In this document: piece after piece, positions 7,561 through 15,765 of the stretch | How the letters are laid out: each line of letters begins with the position of its first letter | Numbering within the stretch: the first letter of the stretch is position 1 | Source of the DNA: Nonomuraea wenchangensis | Lineage (GTDB): Bacteria; Actinomycetota; Actinomycetes; Streptosporangiales; Streptosporangiaceae | Length of the DNA: 64,000 nucleotides | Assembly (NCBI RefSeq): GCF_900111685.1 | Contig: NZ_FOHX01000009.1 | Location: forward strand, 248,001 to 312,000 | Reading direction: 5' to 3' | The notes under the pieces: generated by a model | Database searches by the model: none | What the model was told of the DNA's origin: nothing | Seen by the model: only the letters and a program-made list of their open reading frames with translations | Translations under genes and position numbers: made by a program

Positions 7561-8774
7561 GACTCGGGGGCGTGCCCGCGGCGCTGCTGCTGATCGTGGG
7601 GACGACGGTGACGCCGGTGACGGCCGCGTGGGCGCTGACCGGGCGGGCGGCGGCGGCCTGCGCCACACCCGCCGACTTCGACGGCGACGGCGTGGACGAC
7701 GTGGCGGTGGGCGACCCGTTCGGCGACGACGACAAGGGCGCGGTGCAGGTGGTGTCCGGCGGCAAGGTGGTGCCGGTGCCCGTTCCCGGCCTGGCGACGG
7801 GCGACGGCTTCGGCTGGTCGGTACGGCTGGCGAACGTGGACGGCGACCCCTGCGCCGACCTGGTCGTCGGGGCGCCGTACGCGGACGTGGGCGGCGAGCA
7901 GGACGCGGGGGCGGTGTACGTGGTCTACGGCGGCGGCACCCGCGCGCCGGTGCGGCTGACGGCGGCGCGGCCGCAGCGGTTCGCGCACTTCGGCTGGTCG
8001 CTGGCGGCGCGGGGCGACCTGCTGGCGATCGGCGCGCCGTACGAGGACGACAAGCAGTTCACCGACGCCGGCGCCGTCTACGTGCGCAAGGGCGAGGGCG
8101 AGCTGCGCAGGATCAGCCAGGAGAGCGTGGACGTACGCGGCAACAGCGAGGTCGGCGACCAGTTCGGCTGGTCGATGGCGTGGGGGCCGAAGAACGCGCT
8201 GCTCGTCGGCGTGCCGTACGAGAACGACGACGGCGCGGGCCGCCAGGTCGAGGCCGGCAAGATCAACTCGGGTTCGGCGGTGTTCCTCGACGACGTGTTC
8301 GCGGCGAAGCTCACCAGTCTCAAGCTCGACTCCCCCACCGCCAGGAGCGGCGACCGCTACGGCTACGCGGTCGCCTACTCCGAGGGCTCCGGGTACGCGA
8401 TCAGCTCGCCGGGCGCCGGCAGCGTGCAACTGCTCGACCCGGCCAAAAAGGTCATCAGGACGGTCAAGCAGGGCGGCAAGGACGGGTTCGGCTTCGCGCT
8501 GGCGGCCTCGGCCGACGGCAGGCTGGCCGTCGGCGCCCCGTACGGGGGCGGCGTGCGCGTCGTCTCGTGGCGGGACGCCGCCGAGGACCGCAGGCTGACG
8601 GACGCCGAGGGGCTGTTCGGCTGGTCGGTGGCCTTCAGCGGCAACAAGCTGTTCGTGGGGCAGCCGGACGCGCGGCCGGCCGGGCAGGTGGCGGTGGCCG
8701 GGCGCAACGCCGAGAACCTGGAGACGGTCAAACCACCCAAGGGCGCCCAGTTCGGAGTGTCCGTCGCCGGATGA
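7557..8774 (+). CDS. Secreted FG-GAP repeat (integrin-alpha-like) beta-propeller protein
   Basis: A 405-residue exported protein built of about seven FG-GAP/FGWS repeats. After a hydrophobic signal peptide (RLGGVPAALLLIVGTTV, cleaved near AAWA) the first blade carries a calcium-type loop DFDGDGVDDVAVG. Later blades repeat the pattern (F/Y)G(W/F/Y)S...(L/I)A(I/V)GAPY, for example LVVGAPYADVGG, LAIGAPYEDD, LLVGVPYENDD and LAVGAPYGGG. Such propellers usually mediate binding rather than catalysis. Its GTG start overlaps the kinase stop (GTGA), a strong sign that the two proteins are made together. I infer that it may be a ligand or accessory for the kinase sensor domain. It ends against a hairpin and the convergent nar genes. 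Confidence 0.88.
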   Translation: MRLGGVPAALLLIVGTTVTPVTAAWALTGRAAAACATPADFDGDGVDDVAVGDPFGDDDKGAVQVVSGGKVVPVPVPGLATGDGFGWSVRLANVDGDPCADLVVGAPYADVGGEQDAGAVYVVYGGGTRAPVRLTAARPQRFAHFGWSLAARGDLLAIGAPYEDDKQFTDAGAVYVRKGEGELRRISQESVDVRGNSEVGDQFGWSMAWGPKNALLVGVPYENDDGAGRQVEAGKINSGSAVFLDDVFAAKLTSLKLDSPTARSGDRYGYAVAYSEGSGYAISSPGAGSVQLLDPAKKVIRTVKQGGKDGFGFALAASADGRLAVGAPYGGGVRVVSWRDAAEDRRLTDAEGLFGWSVAFSGNKLFVGQPDARPAGQVAVAGRNAENLETVKPPKGAQFGVSVAG

Positions 8775-8796
8775 GACCCCGCCGGAGGCCGGGTCA
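8775..8796. terminator. Hairpin between convergent genes
   Basis: Arms gacccCgcc and ggcCgggtc pair over nine positions with one mismatch around a 3-nt loop. The hairpin starts right after the FG-GAP stop and touches the stop of the truncated narJ gene on the other strand, so it may end both transcripts. There is no U tract. Confidence 0.45.
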
Positions 8797-9333
8797 GGGG
8801 CGGGTGAAGAGGCGGGCGCCACAGGTCGGCCACTGGCCCTGCCAGCGTCCCGCCACATGCTGGTAGAGCAGTTGCGCCCGGTACGTCTGCTCCTCCTCCG
8901 GCCAGTCCGACGGCAGCCCCGGCCCGCCGACGACCTTCCACATCGGCACGCTGAACTGGTACATCCCGTAGTAGGGCCCCTCGGCGTTGTACGCCCGCGG
9001 GTCGCCCTTCGACACGCACGCCGCCAGCGCCGGCCAGTTGAGCGCGGCGACCCACGGCTCGACCGGGTCGGTACGCGGCGGCCTGACCGTGATGACCGTC
9101 CCGTCCTTGGGGAAGCTGGAGAGCGGCGGCTCCACCAGGAGGCAGCAGCGCCGGTCCAGGTCGAACGTCTCCACGTAGTGCGCGGCCAGCTCGCCCGCCC
9201 CCAGCTTGGCGACCCGGTCGAGGAACGGGGCGAAGTACGGCGCCGCCGCCTCCCTGATCAGCGGCAGCCGCCGCCAGAACCGCTCGTCCGGATAGGCCAG
9301 CAGGTGGGCCGCGGCCTGCCAGAGCACCTTCAC
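8794..9333 (-). pseudogene. narJ: narJ remnant fused in frame to an Rpf/transglycosylase-like tail
   Basis: Residues 1-65 match the start of NarJ, the chaperone that loads molybdenum cofactor into NarG: MKVLWQAAAHLLAYPDERFW and ending HYVETFDLDRRCCL. After this point the usual NarJ continuation is missing. The frame instead runs on as a different protein, residues 66-179, which resembles the end of a resuscitation-promoting-factor/transglycosylase-like protein (YYGMYQFSVPMWK, EEQTYRAQLLY, WPTCGARLF). In that domain the catalytic glutamate of the ACESGG motif is replaced (AACVSKGDP), and no export signal remains. The start GTG at 9333 overlaps the narH stop by GTGA as in an intact operon. I read this as a deletion scar that removed most of narJ, all of narI and the front of a wall-hydrolase gene. 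A working fusion is unlikely. Confidence 0.8.
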
Positions 9334-10946
9334 GGCCGCCGCCTCCTCGACGGGAACATCCCCGGAGGGATGCCCCGGCCGTCCCAGTTGAGCAGGTTGA
9401 CCCGCTGATGGGTGACCTCGTCGCCGGTCTGGCGCTCCTTCAGCCCGTGGAAGCTCTCGACCGACACCGGCTGCGGGCGGCCCGACGCCTCGCCGAACGG
9501 CCCCTGCATGCCGGGACCGCCGTCGTAGTCGAGGCTGCAGCCGGCCTCGTCCACGACGCCGGGCTGGTTGCCGTATGCGGTCGGGATGACGTAGCGCTCG
9601 TCGTACTTGGCGAGGGCGAGCAGCCGGTACATGGCCGCCAGGTCCTCCTCGCTCATGCCCGCCTCGGGCGGCAGGACCGGCGGGCGGCCCAGGTTGACGG
9701 CCCGCATGTACGACCGCATCGCGGCCAGCTTGCGCAGCGCCGCGGTCACCGGCGCGGGATCGCCCGCCGTGAACAGCCCGGCCAGGTAGCCGACCGGGAT
9801 GCGCAGCGCCTCGATGGCGGCGAACAGGTTGACCGCGTCCTCGCCGTCGTGGCCGGTGCCGGCGAGCGCGTCCACGACCGGCGAGAGCGGCGGGACGTAC
9901 CAGACCATGGGCAGCGTGCGGTATTCGGGATGCAGGGGGAGCGCGACCCGGTAGCGCTTGACCAGGTCGTACACCGGCGAGCGGCGGGCGGCCTCCAGCC
10001 ACTCGGCGGGCAGCCCCGCGGCCTGGGCCGCTGCCGCGACGACCGGGTCGTGCGGGTCGGCGAACAGGTCGAGCTGGGCCTCGTACAGGTCGCGCTCGTC
10101 AGGGACCGCGGCGGCCTCGGCGACCCGGTCGGCGTCGTACAGCAGGACGCCGAGATAGCGCAGGCGGCCGACGCACGTCTCCGAGCAGACGGTCGGCAGC
10201 CCGACCTCGACCCGCGGGAAGCAGAACGTGCACTTCTCCGCCTTGCCGGTGCGGTGGTTGAAGTACACCTTCTTGTACGGGCAGCCGGTCACGCACATGC
10301 GCCAGCCCCGGCACCGGTCCTGGTCGACGAGCACGATGCCGTCCTCCTCACGCTTGTAGAGCGCGCCGGAGGGGCAGGAGGCCACGCACGACGGGTTGAG
10401 GCAGTGCTCGCAGATGCGCGGCAGGTAGAACATGTACGCCTCTTCGAACGACAGCTTGACCTGCTCAGACACCTGCGCCAGCACCGGGTCGGGCGACGGG
10501 TCGCCGCCGAGGTCGTCGTCCCAGTTGGCGCTCCACTCGATCTTGGTCGGCTGGTTGCTCAGCAGCGACCTCGGCGGCGCCACGGGCACGTCGGACGACA
10601 GCGGGGCCCGCGTGAGGTTCTCGTAGTCGTAGGTCCAGGGCTCGTAGTAGTCCTGGATGGAGGGCAGCAGCGGGTTGGCGAAGATGGTGAGGAGCTTGCG
10701 CAGCCGGCCGCCCGCCCGGGGCTGGAGCCGGCCCTTGCGGTCCAGCGTCCAGCCGCCTCGCCAGCGGTCCTGGTCCTCGTAGCGGCGCGGGTAGCCCTGG
10801 CCGGGCCGGGTCTCGACGTTGTTGAACCAGACGTACTCGACTCCGGGACGGTTCGTCCACGTCTGCTTGCAGGTCACCGAGCAGGTGTGGCAGCCGATGC
10901 ACTTGTCCAGGTTCATCACCATGGCGATCTGGGCCATGATCCGCAT
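9330..10946 (-). CDS. narH: Respiratory nitrate reductase beta subunit (Fe-S)
   Basis: NarH carries electrons from the membrane cytochrome NarI to NarG on the cytoplasmic face. The 538-residue product has all four cysteine clusters: CIGCHTCSVTC, CEHCLNPSCVASC, CRGWRMCVTGC (tryptophan in place of one cysteine, typical of the 3Fe-4S cluster) and CTFCFPRVEVG with a later CSETC. The ATG at 10946 has ggaggt upstream and overlaps the narG stop as TGATG; the 3' end overlaps narJ by four bases. The gene itself looks intact. Its membrane partner narI is absent from the window and narJ is broken, so electron delivery and NarGH maturation are doubtful unless other copies exist in the genome. Confidence 0.95.
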   Translation of the reverse strand: MRIMAQIAMVMNLDKCIGCHTCSVTCKQTWTNRPGVEYVWFNNVETRPGQGYPRRYEDQDRWRGGWTLDRKGRLQPRAGGRLRKLLTIFANPLLPSIQDYYEPWTYDYENLTRAPLSSDVPVAPPRSLLSNQPTKIEWSANWDDDLGGDPSPDPVLAQVSEQVKLSFEEAYMFYLPRICEHCLNPSCVASCPSGALYKREEDGIVLVDQDRCRGWRMCVTGCPYKKVYFNHRTGKAEKCTFCFPRVEVGLPTVCSETCVGRLRYLGVLLYDADRVAEAAAVPDERDLYEAQLDLFADPHDPVVAAAAQAAGLPAEWLEAARRSPVYDLVKRYRVALPLHPEYRTLPMVWYVPPLSPVVDALAGTGHDGEDAVNLFAAIEALRIPVGYLAGLFTAGDPAPVTAALRKLAAMRSYMRAVNLGRPPVLPPEAGMSEEDLAAMYRLLALAKYDERYVIPTAYGNQPGVVDEAGCSLDYDGGPGMQGPFGEASGRPQPVSVESFHGLKERQTGDEVTHQRVNLLNWDGRGIPPGMFPSRRRRP

Positions 10947-13900
10947 CAGTAGCGCACCTCCTGGGAGCGGCGGCGGATGGTCGTGAGCTCGTCGCGCTGG
11001 TTGCCCGTCGGGCCGAAGTAGTTGAAGCCGTACGAGAGCTGGGCGTGCCCTCCGATCAGATGCGTCGGCTTGATCAGCACCCTGGTCAGCGCGTTGTGGA
11101 TGCCGCCGCGGCGGCCGGTCGCCTCCGACAGCGGCACGTCGATCAGGCGGTCCTGGGCGTGGTACATGTAGACCGTCCCCGGCGGCATGCGGTGGGAGAC
11201 GATGGCGCGGGCCACGACCACGCCGTTGCGGTTGACGGCCTCCACCCAGTCGTTGTCGGCCACGCCGAGCCGGGCCGCGTCCTCGTCCGACATCCAGATC
11301 GACGGGCCACCCCGTGACAGCGACAACATGAGCAGGTTGTCCTGATACTCCGAGTGGATCGACCACTTGTTGTGCGGCGTCAGATAGCGCAGCCGGCCGC
11401 TCTCGCCGAACAACGCGGCGAGGTCCAGCGGCGGACGGTAGACCGGCAGCGCCTCGCCGTACTCGTGCATCCAGTCGTGGTCGAGGAAGAAGTGCATCCG
11501 GCCGGTCAGCGTGTGCCACGGCTTGCCGTGCTCGACGTTGATCGTGAACGGCGCGTAGCGGCGGCCGGTCGACTCCTTGCCCGACCACTCCGGGCTCGTC
11601 GAGACGTGCACCGGCCGCGCCTGCGCGTCGGAGAAGACGATCCTGTGGCCCTCATCGGCCAGCCCCGACAGGTCGGTCCCTGTGCGTTCGGCCAGCTCAC
11701 GGAAGCCCTGCACGGCGAGCCTGCCGTTGCTCGCGCCCGACAGCGCGAGGATCGCCTCGCACGCCTTGGCGGCGGTGTCCAGCTCGGGACGTCCCTTCGC
11801 CACGCCGCGCGGCACCAGGCCGCAGCGCACGCCGAGCCAGGCCACCTCCTCGTCAGGACGGAACGTCACCCCCTTGACCGGCAGGCCCAGCCGCTCCGTC
11901 AGCGGGCCGAGCGCGGCGAGCTGGTCGGCGACCGCGCCGTAGTCGCGCTCGACGACGTGCAGGGCCGGCTCGCGGGCGTGGCTCAGCTCGGTCGGCGTGT
12001 CGTGCTGGTGGGCGGTCGCCACCACGTCCCTGCGCACGCCGAGGCGTTCGCGGGCCAGGCCGCTGAAGGCGCGGGCGATCGTGTGGAAGGCGGCGAAGTC
12101 CGTACGGGTCTCCCAGGGCGGGCTGATCGCCGGGTTGAAGGCGTGGACGAACGGGTGCATGTCGGTCGAGGAGAGGTCGTGTTTCTCGTACCAGGTGGCG
12201 GCCGGCAGCACCACGTCGGAGAAGACCGTCGAGGACGTCATGCGGAAGTCGAGCGTGACCAGCAGGTCCAGCTTCCCGCTCGCCGCCTCCGGATCCGGGT
12301 GCTCCAGGTTGGAGGTCGCGCCGAGGAGGTGGTGCAGGAAGTACTCGTTGCCCTTGGCGCTGGAGCCGAACAGGTTGGAGCGCCAGAGCGTGAGCACGCG
12401 CGGCCAGTTACGCGGGTCGTCCGGGTTCTCGGCGGCGTAGCGGAGCCGGCCCGCGCGCAGCTCCTCCCGCGTGTACGCGACCGGATCGGCGGCCTCCCCG
12501 AGCTCCAGCGGATTGCGGTCGAACGCCGGAGCCATCGGCATCCAGCCGTTGCGCACCGCCTCGGTCACCAGGTCGGCCGTGCGCCGCCCGCGGAACGCGC
12601 CGCGCCCCACCGGCGAGGCCAGCTCGCCCGCGTCGAAACGGTCATAACGCCACTGGCCGGTGTGCAGATACCAGAACGGCGTGCCAGGGACCAGCCTGGC
12701 CGGCCGCGACCAGTCGGCGGCGCTCGCCAGCACCTGCCAGCCCGCCAGCGGACGGCACTTCTCCTGGCCCACGTAGTGCGCCCAGCCGCCGCCGTTGCGG
12801 CCCTGGCAGCCGGTCAGCAACAGCAGCGACAGGAACGCCCGGTAGATCGTGTCGCCGTGGAACCACTGCGCCGCGCCCGCCCCCATCACGATCATGCAGC
12901 GGCCCTCGGTGGCCTCGGCGGTCCGCGCGAACTCACGGGCCACGCGGGCCGCCCGCTCCGCCGGCACGCCGGTGATCGGCTCCTGCCACGCCGGCGTGTA
13001 CGGCCCCGCCGCGTCGTCGTAGCCCTCCGGCCAGTCGCCCGGCAGGCCGGGGCGGCGGACGCCGTACTGGGCGAGGAGCAGGTCGTAGACCGTGGTGACG
13101 AGATGCCCGTTGATCCTGGTCACCGGAACGCCCCTGACCAGCGGCTCGCCGCCGTCGAACCGGGGCAGCAGCACCTCGACGGCCTGGCTCCACCCGTCCA
13201 TCACGGTCAGCTTGGGGTCGGTGCCGAGATCGAGGTTCCAGCGGCCCTTGCCCGACTCGCTCCAGCGGAAGCCGGCCGAGCCGTTCGGCACCACCGGGCG
13301 GCCGTTGCGCGACAGCAGGACCGTCTTCCACTCCGCCGCCTCCTCCCGCAGGCCGAGATCGCGGGCCGTGAGGAAGCTGCCCGGCACGTGCCGGCCGTCC
13401 CGCCGCTCCAGGCGGACGAGGAAGGGCAGATCCGTGAAACGCTTGACGTAGCCGGTGAAGAACGGCGTGTCGCGCTCCACGAAGAACTCCTTCAGCAGCA
13501 CGTGCCCCATCGCCATCGCGAGCGCGCCGTCCGTGCCGGGGCGCACGCTCAGGAACTCGTCGGCGAACTTGGCCGCGTCGCTGAAGTCGGGGCTGACCAC
13601 CACGACCTTCTGGCCCCGGTAGCGGGCCTCGGCCATCCAATGGGCGTCCGGCGTACGCGTCACCGGCACGTTGGAGCCCCACATCATCAGGTAAGCGGCG
13701 TCCCACCAGTCGGCGGACTCCGGCACGTCCGTCTGGTCGCCGAACACCTGCGGCGAGGCGACCGGCAGGTCGGCGTACCAGTCGTAGAAGGAGAGCATGG
13801 TGCCGCCGAGCAGCGACACGAAGCGCGAGCCGATCGCCTGCGAGACCATCGACATGGCCGGGATCGGCGAGAAGCCGGCGATCCGGTCGGGGCCGTAGGC

Positions 13901-14446
13901 GCTGATCGTGTGGACGTGCGCGGCGGCGACCAGCTCGGCCGCCAGGTCCCAGCTGATCCTGACCAGCCCGCCCCTGCCGCGGGCCGACTGGTAGGCGCGC
14001 CGCTTCTCCGGGTCGCCGGTGACCTCCGCCCAGGCCGCGACCGGGTCGCCGAGCCGCTCGCGGGCCTCGGCGTACATCTCCACCAGCACGCCCCGCGCGT
14101 ACGGGTAGCGGATCCTGGTCGGGGAGTAGGTGTACCAGGAGAAGGCGGCGCCGCGCGGGCAGCCTCGGGGCTCGTACTCGGGGCGGTCGGGGCCCACGCT
14201 CGGGTAGTCGGTCTCCTGGGCCTCCCAGGTGATGATGCCGTCCTTGACGTACACCTTCCACGAGCACGAACCCGTGCAGTTCACCCCGTGCGTGGAACGG
14301 ACGACCTTGTCATGGCTCCACCGGTCCCGGTAGAAGGCGTCGCCCTCCGTGCCGCCGGCCAGGCGCAGGGTGTGCAGGTCACCGCTGGTGGCCGCCGATC
14401 TGCGCAGGAAACGGCCGGTCTTGAGTAGGACGTCCTGGGCGCTCAT
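10946..14446 (-). CDS. narG: Respiratory nitrate reductase alpha subunit (molybdopterin)
   Basis: Catalytic subunit that reduces nitrate to nitrite with quinol-derived electrons. The 1166-residue product is full length for NarG. The N-terminal FS0 iron-sulfur motif is present (His53, Cys57, Cys61, Cys96 in THGVNCTGSCSW and RGCPRG). The molybdenum-ligand aspartate is at residue 222 in FYDWYADLP, and the bis-MGD segments TGCQGRNGGGWAHYVGQEK and LTLWRSNLFGSSAKGNEY are intact. No frameshift is visible. It begins only 45 bp from the divergent narK start, and that gap holds two inverted repeats likely to be operators. Because narJ, narI and narK are damaged or missing, narG may be under relaxed selection or may use components encoded elsewhere. 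Confidence 0.96.
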   Translation of the reverse strand: MSAQDVLLKTGRFLRRSAATSGDLHTLRLAGGTEGDAFYRDRWSHDKVVRSTHGVNCTGSCSWKVYVKDGIITWEAQETDYPSVGPDRPEYEPRGCPRGAAFSWYTYSPTRIRYPYARGVLVEMYAEARERLGDPVAAWAEVTGDPEKRRAYQSARGRGGLVRISWDLAAELVAAAHVHTISAYGPDRIAGFSPIPAMSMVSQAIGSRFVSLLGGTMLSFYDWYADLPVASPQVFGDQTDVPESADWWDAAYLMMWGSNVPVTRTPDAHWMAEARYRGQKVVVVSPDFSDAAKFADEFLSVRPGTDGALAMAMGHVLLKEFFVERDTPFFTGYVKRFTDLPFLVRLERRDGRHVPGSFLTARDLGLREEAAEWKTVLLSRNGRPVVPNGSAGFRWSESGKGRWNLDLGTDPKLTVMDGWSQAVEVLLPRFDGGEPLVRGVPVTRINGHLVTTVYDLLLAQYGVRRPGLPGDWPEGYDDAAGPYTPAWQEPITGVPAERAARVAREFARTAEATEGRCMIVMGAGAAQWFHGDTIYRAFLSLLLLTGCQGRNGGGWAHYVGQEKCRPLAGWQVLASAADWSRPARLVPGTPFWYLHTGQWRYDRFDAGELASPVGRGAFRGRRTADLVTEAVRNGWMPMAPAFDRNPLELGEAADPVAYTREELRAGRLRYAAENPDDPRNWPRVLTLWRSNLFGSSAKGNEYFLHHLLGATSNLEHPDPEAASGKLDLLVTLDFRMTSSTVFSDVVLPAATWYEKHDLSSTDMHPFVHAFNPAISPPWETRTDFAAFHTIARAFSGLARERLGVRRDVVATAHQHDTPTELSHAREPALHVVERDYGAVADQLAALGPLTERLGLPVKGVTFRPDEEVAWLGVRCGLVPRGVAKGRPELDTAAKACEAILALSGASNGRLAVQGFRELAERTGTDLSGLADEGHRIVFSDAQARPVHVSTSPEWSGKESTGRRYAPFTINVEHGKPWHTLTGRMHFFLDHDWMHEYGEALPVYRPPLDLAALFGESGRLRYLTPHNKWSIHSEYQDNLLMLSLSRGGPSIWMSDEDAARLGVADNDWVEAVNRNGVVVARAIVSHRMPPGTVYMYHAQDRLIDVPLSEATGRRGGIHNALTRVLIKPTHLIGGHAQLSYGFNYFGPTGNQRDELTTIRRRSQEVRY

Positions 14447-14460
14447 ACCCCCACTTCATC

Positions 14461-14492
14461 ACAGAGAGTGATTCTCTGTTACACAGGGTGTA
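14461..14492. promoter_or_regulatory. Two inverted repeats in the narG/narK divergent promoter region
   Basis: A perfect 7-bp inverted repeat, acagaga-N5-tctctgt (14461-14479), is followed at once by a perfect 5-bp one, tacac-agg-gtgta (14480-14492). The second touches the narK start. They fill most of the 45-bp gap between the two start codons, a natural place for a regulator controlling both directions. Neither matches an Fnr or NarL box closely enough to name the protein. Confidence 0.55.
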
Positions 14493-15709
14493 TGTCTGAG
14501 CTTCGTAAAGGTTCGCAGGGTCCCGGCTCCCGCGACCCCGGCCTGGCCGTCCTGCGCGCCGGTCAGACCCGCAACCTGGTCCTCGCCACCTTCGCCTTCG
14601 CCGTCACCTTCTGGGCCTGGAACCTCATCGGCCCGCTCGCCGCCACCTACAACCGGCAGCTCGGGCTCACCCCCACCCAGACCTCGCTCCTCGTCGCGAT
14701 CCCCGTCGTGGTCGGCGCCCTGGGCCGGATCCCCGTCGGGGTGCTGGCCGACCGGTTCGGCGGACGGCGCATGTTCGCCGCCGTCTGCTTCGTCTCGATC
14801 ATCCCCGTCCTGTTCGTCGGCTGGTCCGGCTCGTACGGCTGGCTGCTCTTCTGAGGCTTCCTCCTCGGCATCCCCGGGACGTCGTTCGCCATCGGCATCC
14901 CCTTCGTCAACGCCTGGTACGAGCCCGCCCGCCGCGGCTTCGCCACCGGCGTCTTCGGGGCCGGCATGGGCGGGACCGCGCTGTCGGCCTTCTTCACCCC
15001 GCGCCTGGCCGCCGAGCTCGGCCGGCCGGGCACGCACCTGCTGATGGCGGCCGTGCTGGCGCTGACCGGGGTGCTCATGCTGGGCGCGAGCCGTACCTCG
15101 CCGCTCTGGTCACCGGCGACCGCCCCCGCCCTGCCGCGCATCCGCGAGGCGCTGAAGGTCAAGGCCACCTGGCAGTGCTCCTTCCTGTACGCGGTGTCGT
15201 TCGGCGGGTTCGTGGCCTTCTCGACGTACTTGCCGGCGCTGCTGGAGAACGCCTACCGCTTCGCCCAGACCGAGGCGGGCATGCGCACCGCCGGGTTCTC
15301 GATCGCGGCCGTGCTGTCCCGGCCGCTGGGCGGCGCGCTGTCCGACCGGCTGGGGGCCGTACGGGTGCTGATGGCCGCGTTCGGCGGGGTGGTGGTCATG
15401 GCGGTCGTCCTGTTGTTCCGGCCGCCCGTGGAGCTGCCCGCGGGGGTGAGCTTCGTCCTCATGGCCTGCTTTCTGGGGCTGGGCACGGGCGGCGTGTTCG
15501 CGCTCGTCGCCAAGCTCGTCGAGGCGTCCAAGGTGGGGACGGTCACCGGCCTCGTGGGCGCCGCGGGCGGGCTCGGCGGCTACTTCCCGCCCCTCGTCAT
15601 GGGCGCGGTCTACGCGGCGACCGGCACGTACACGATCGGGTACGTGCTGCTGGCGATCACCGCGGCGGCCGCCCTGCTGTACACGTGGCTGGCGTTTCGC
15701 CAGGCGTAG
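14492..15709 (+). pseudogene. narK: Nitrate/nitrite MFS transporter with an in-frame stop
   Basis: Twelve-helix major facilitator of the NarK nitrate/nitrite porter class, normally importing nitrate and exporting nitrite for the adjacent NarGH. Family motifs are clear: FAFAVTFWAWNLIGPL, RIPVGVLADRFGGRRM, GTSFAIGIPFVNAWY and FGAGMGGTALSAFF. A TGA at 14852-14854 interrupts the frame after SYGWLLF; the same frame continues at once with GFLLGIPGTSF to a normal end at 15709. A single change from TGG (Trp) would explain it. The ATG at 14492 begins MSELRKGSQ. Readthrough or a sequencing error cannot be excluded, but the loss fits the damaged narJ and missing narI next door. Confidence 0.82.
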
Positions 15710-15765
15710 GCACCCGGCGAAAATCGTTTGCCGTGCGGCCTGACGCTTGTCAAGGTTGTCAGGCT

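Noticed and set aside
11354..14428. A 1024-codon open frame antisense to narG
   Set aside because: Arg/Ala/Gly-rich shadow of a long real gene; no motif, no ribosome site.
14852..14854. TGA in narK as a selenocysteine or recoded codon
   Set aside because: No SECIS-like context, no reason for selenocysteine in a transporter, and a Trp codon one base away explains it.
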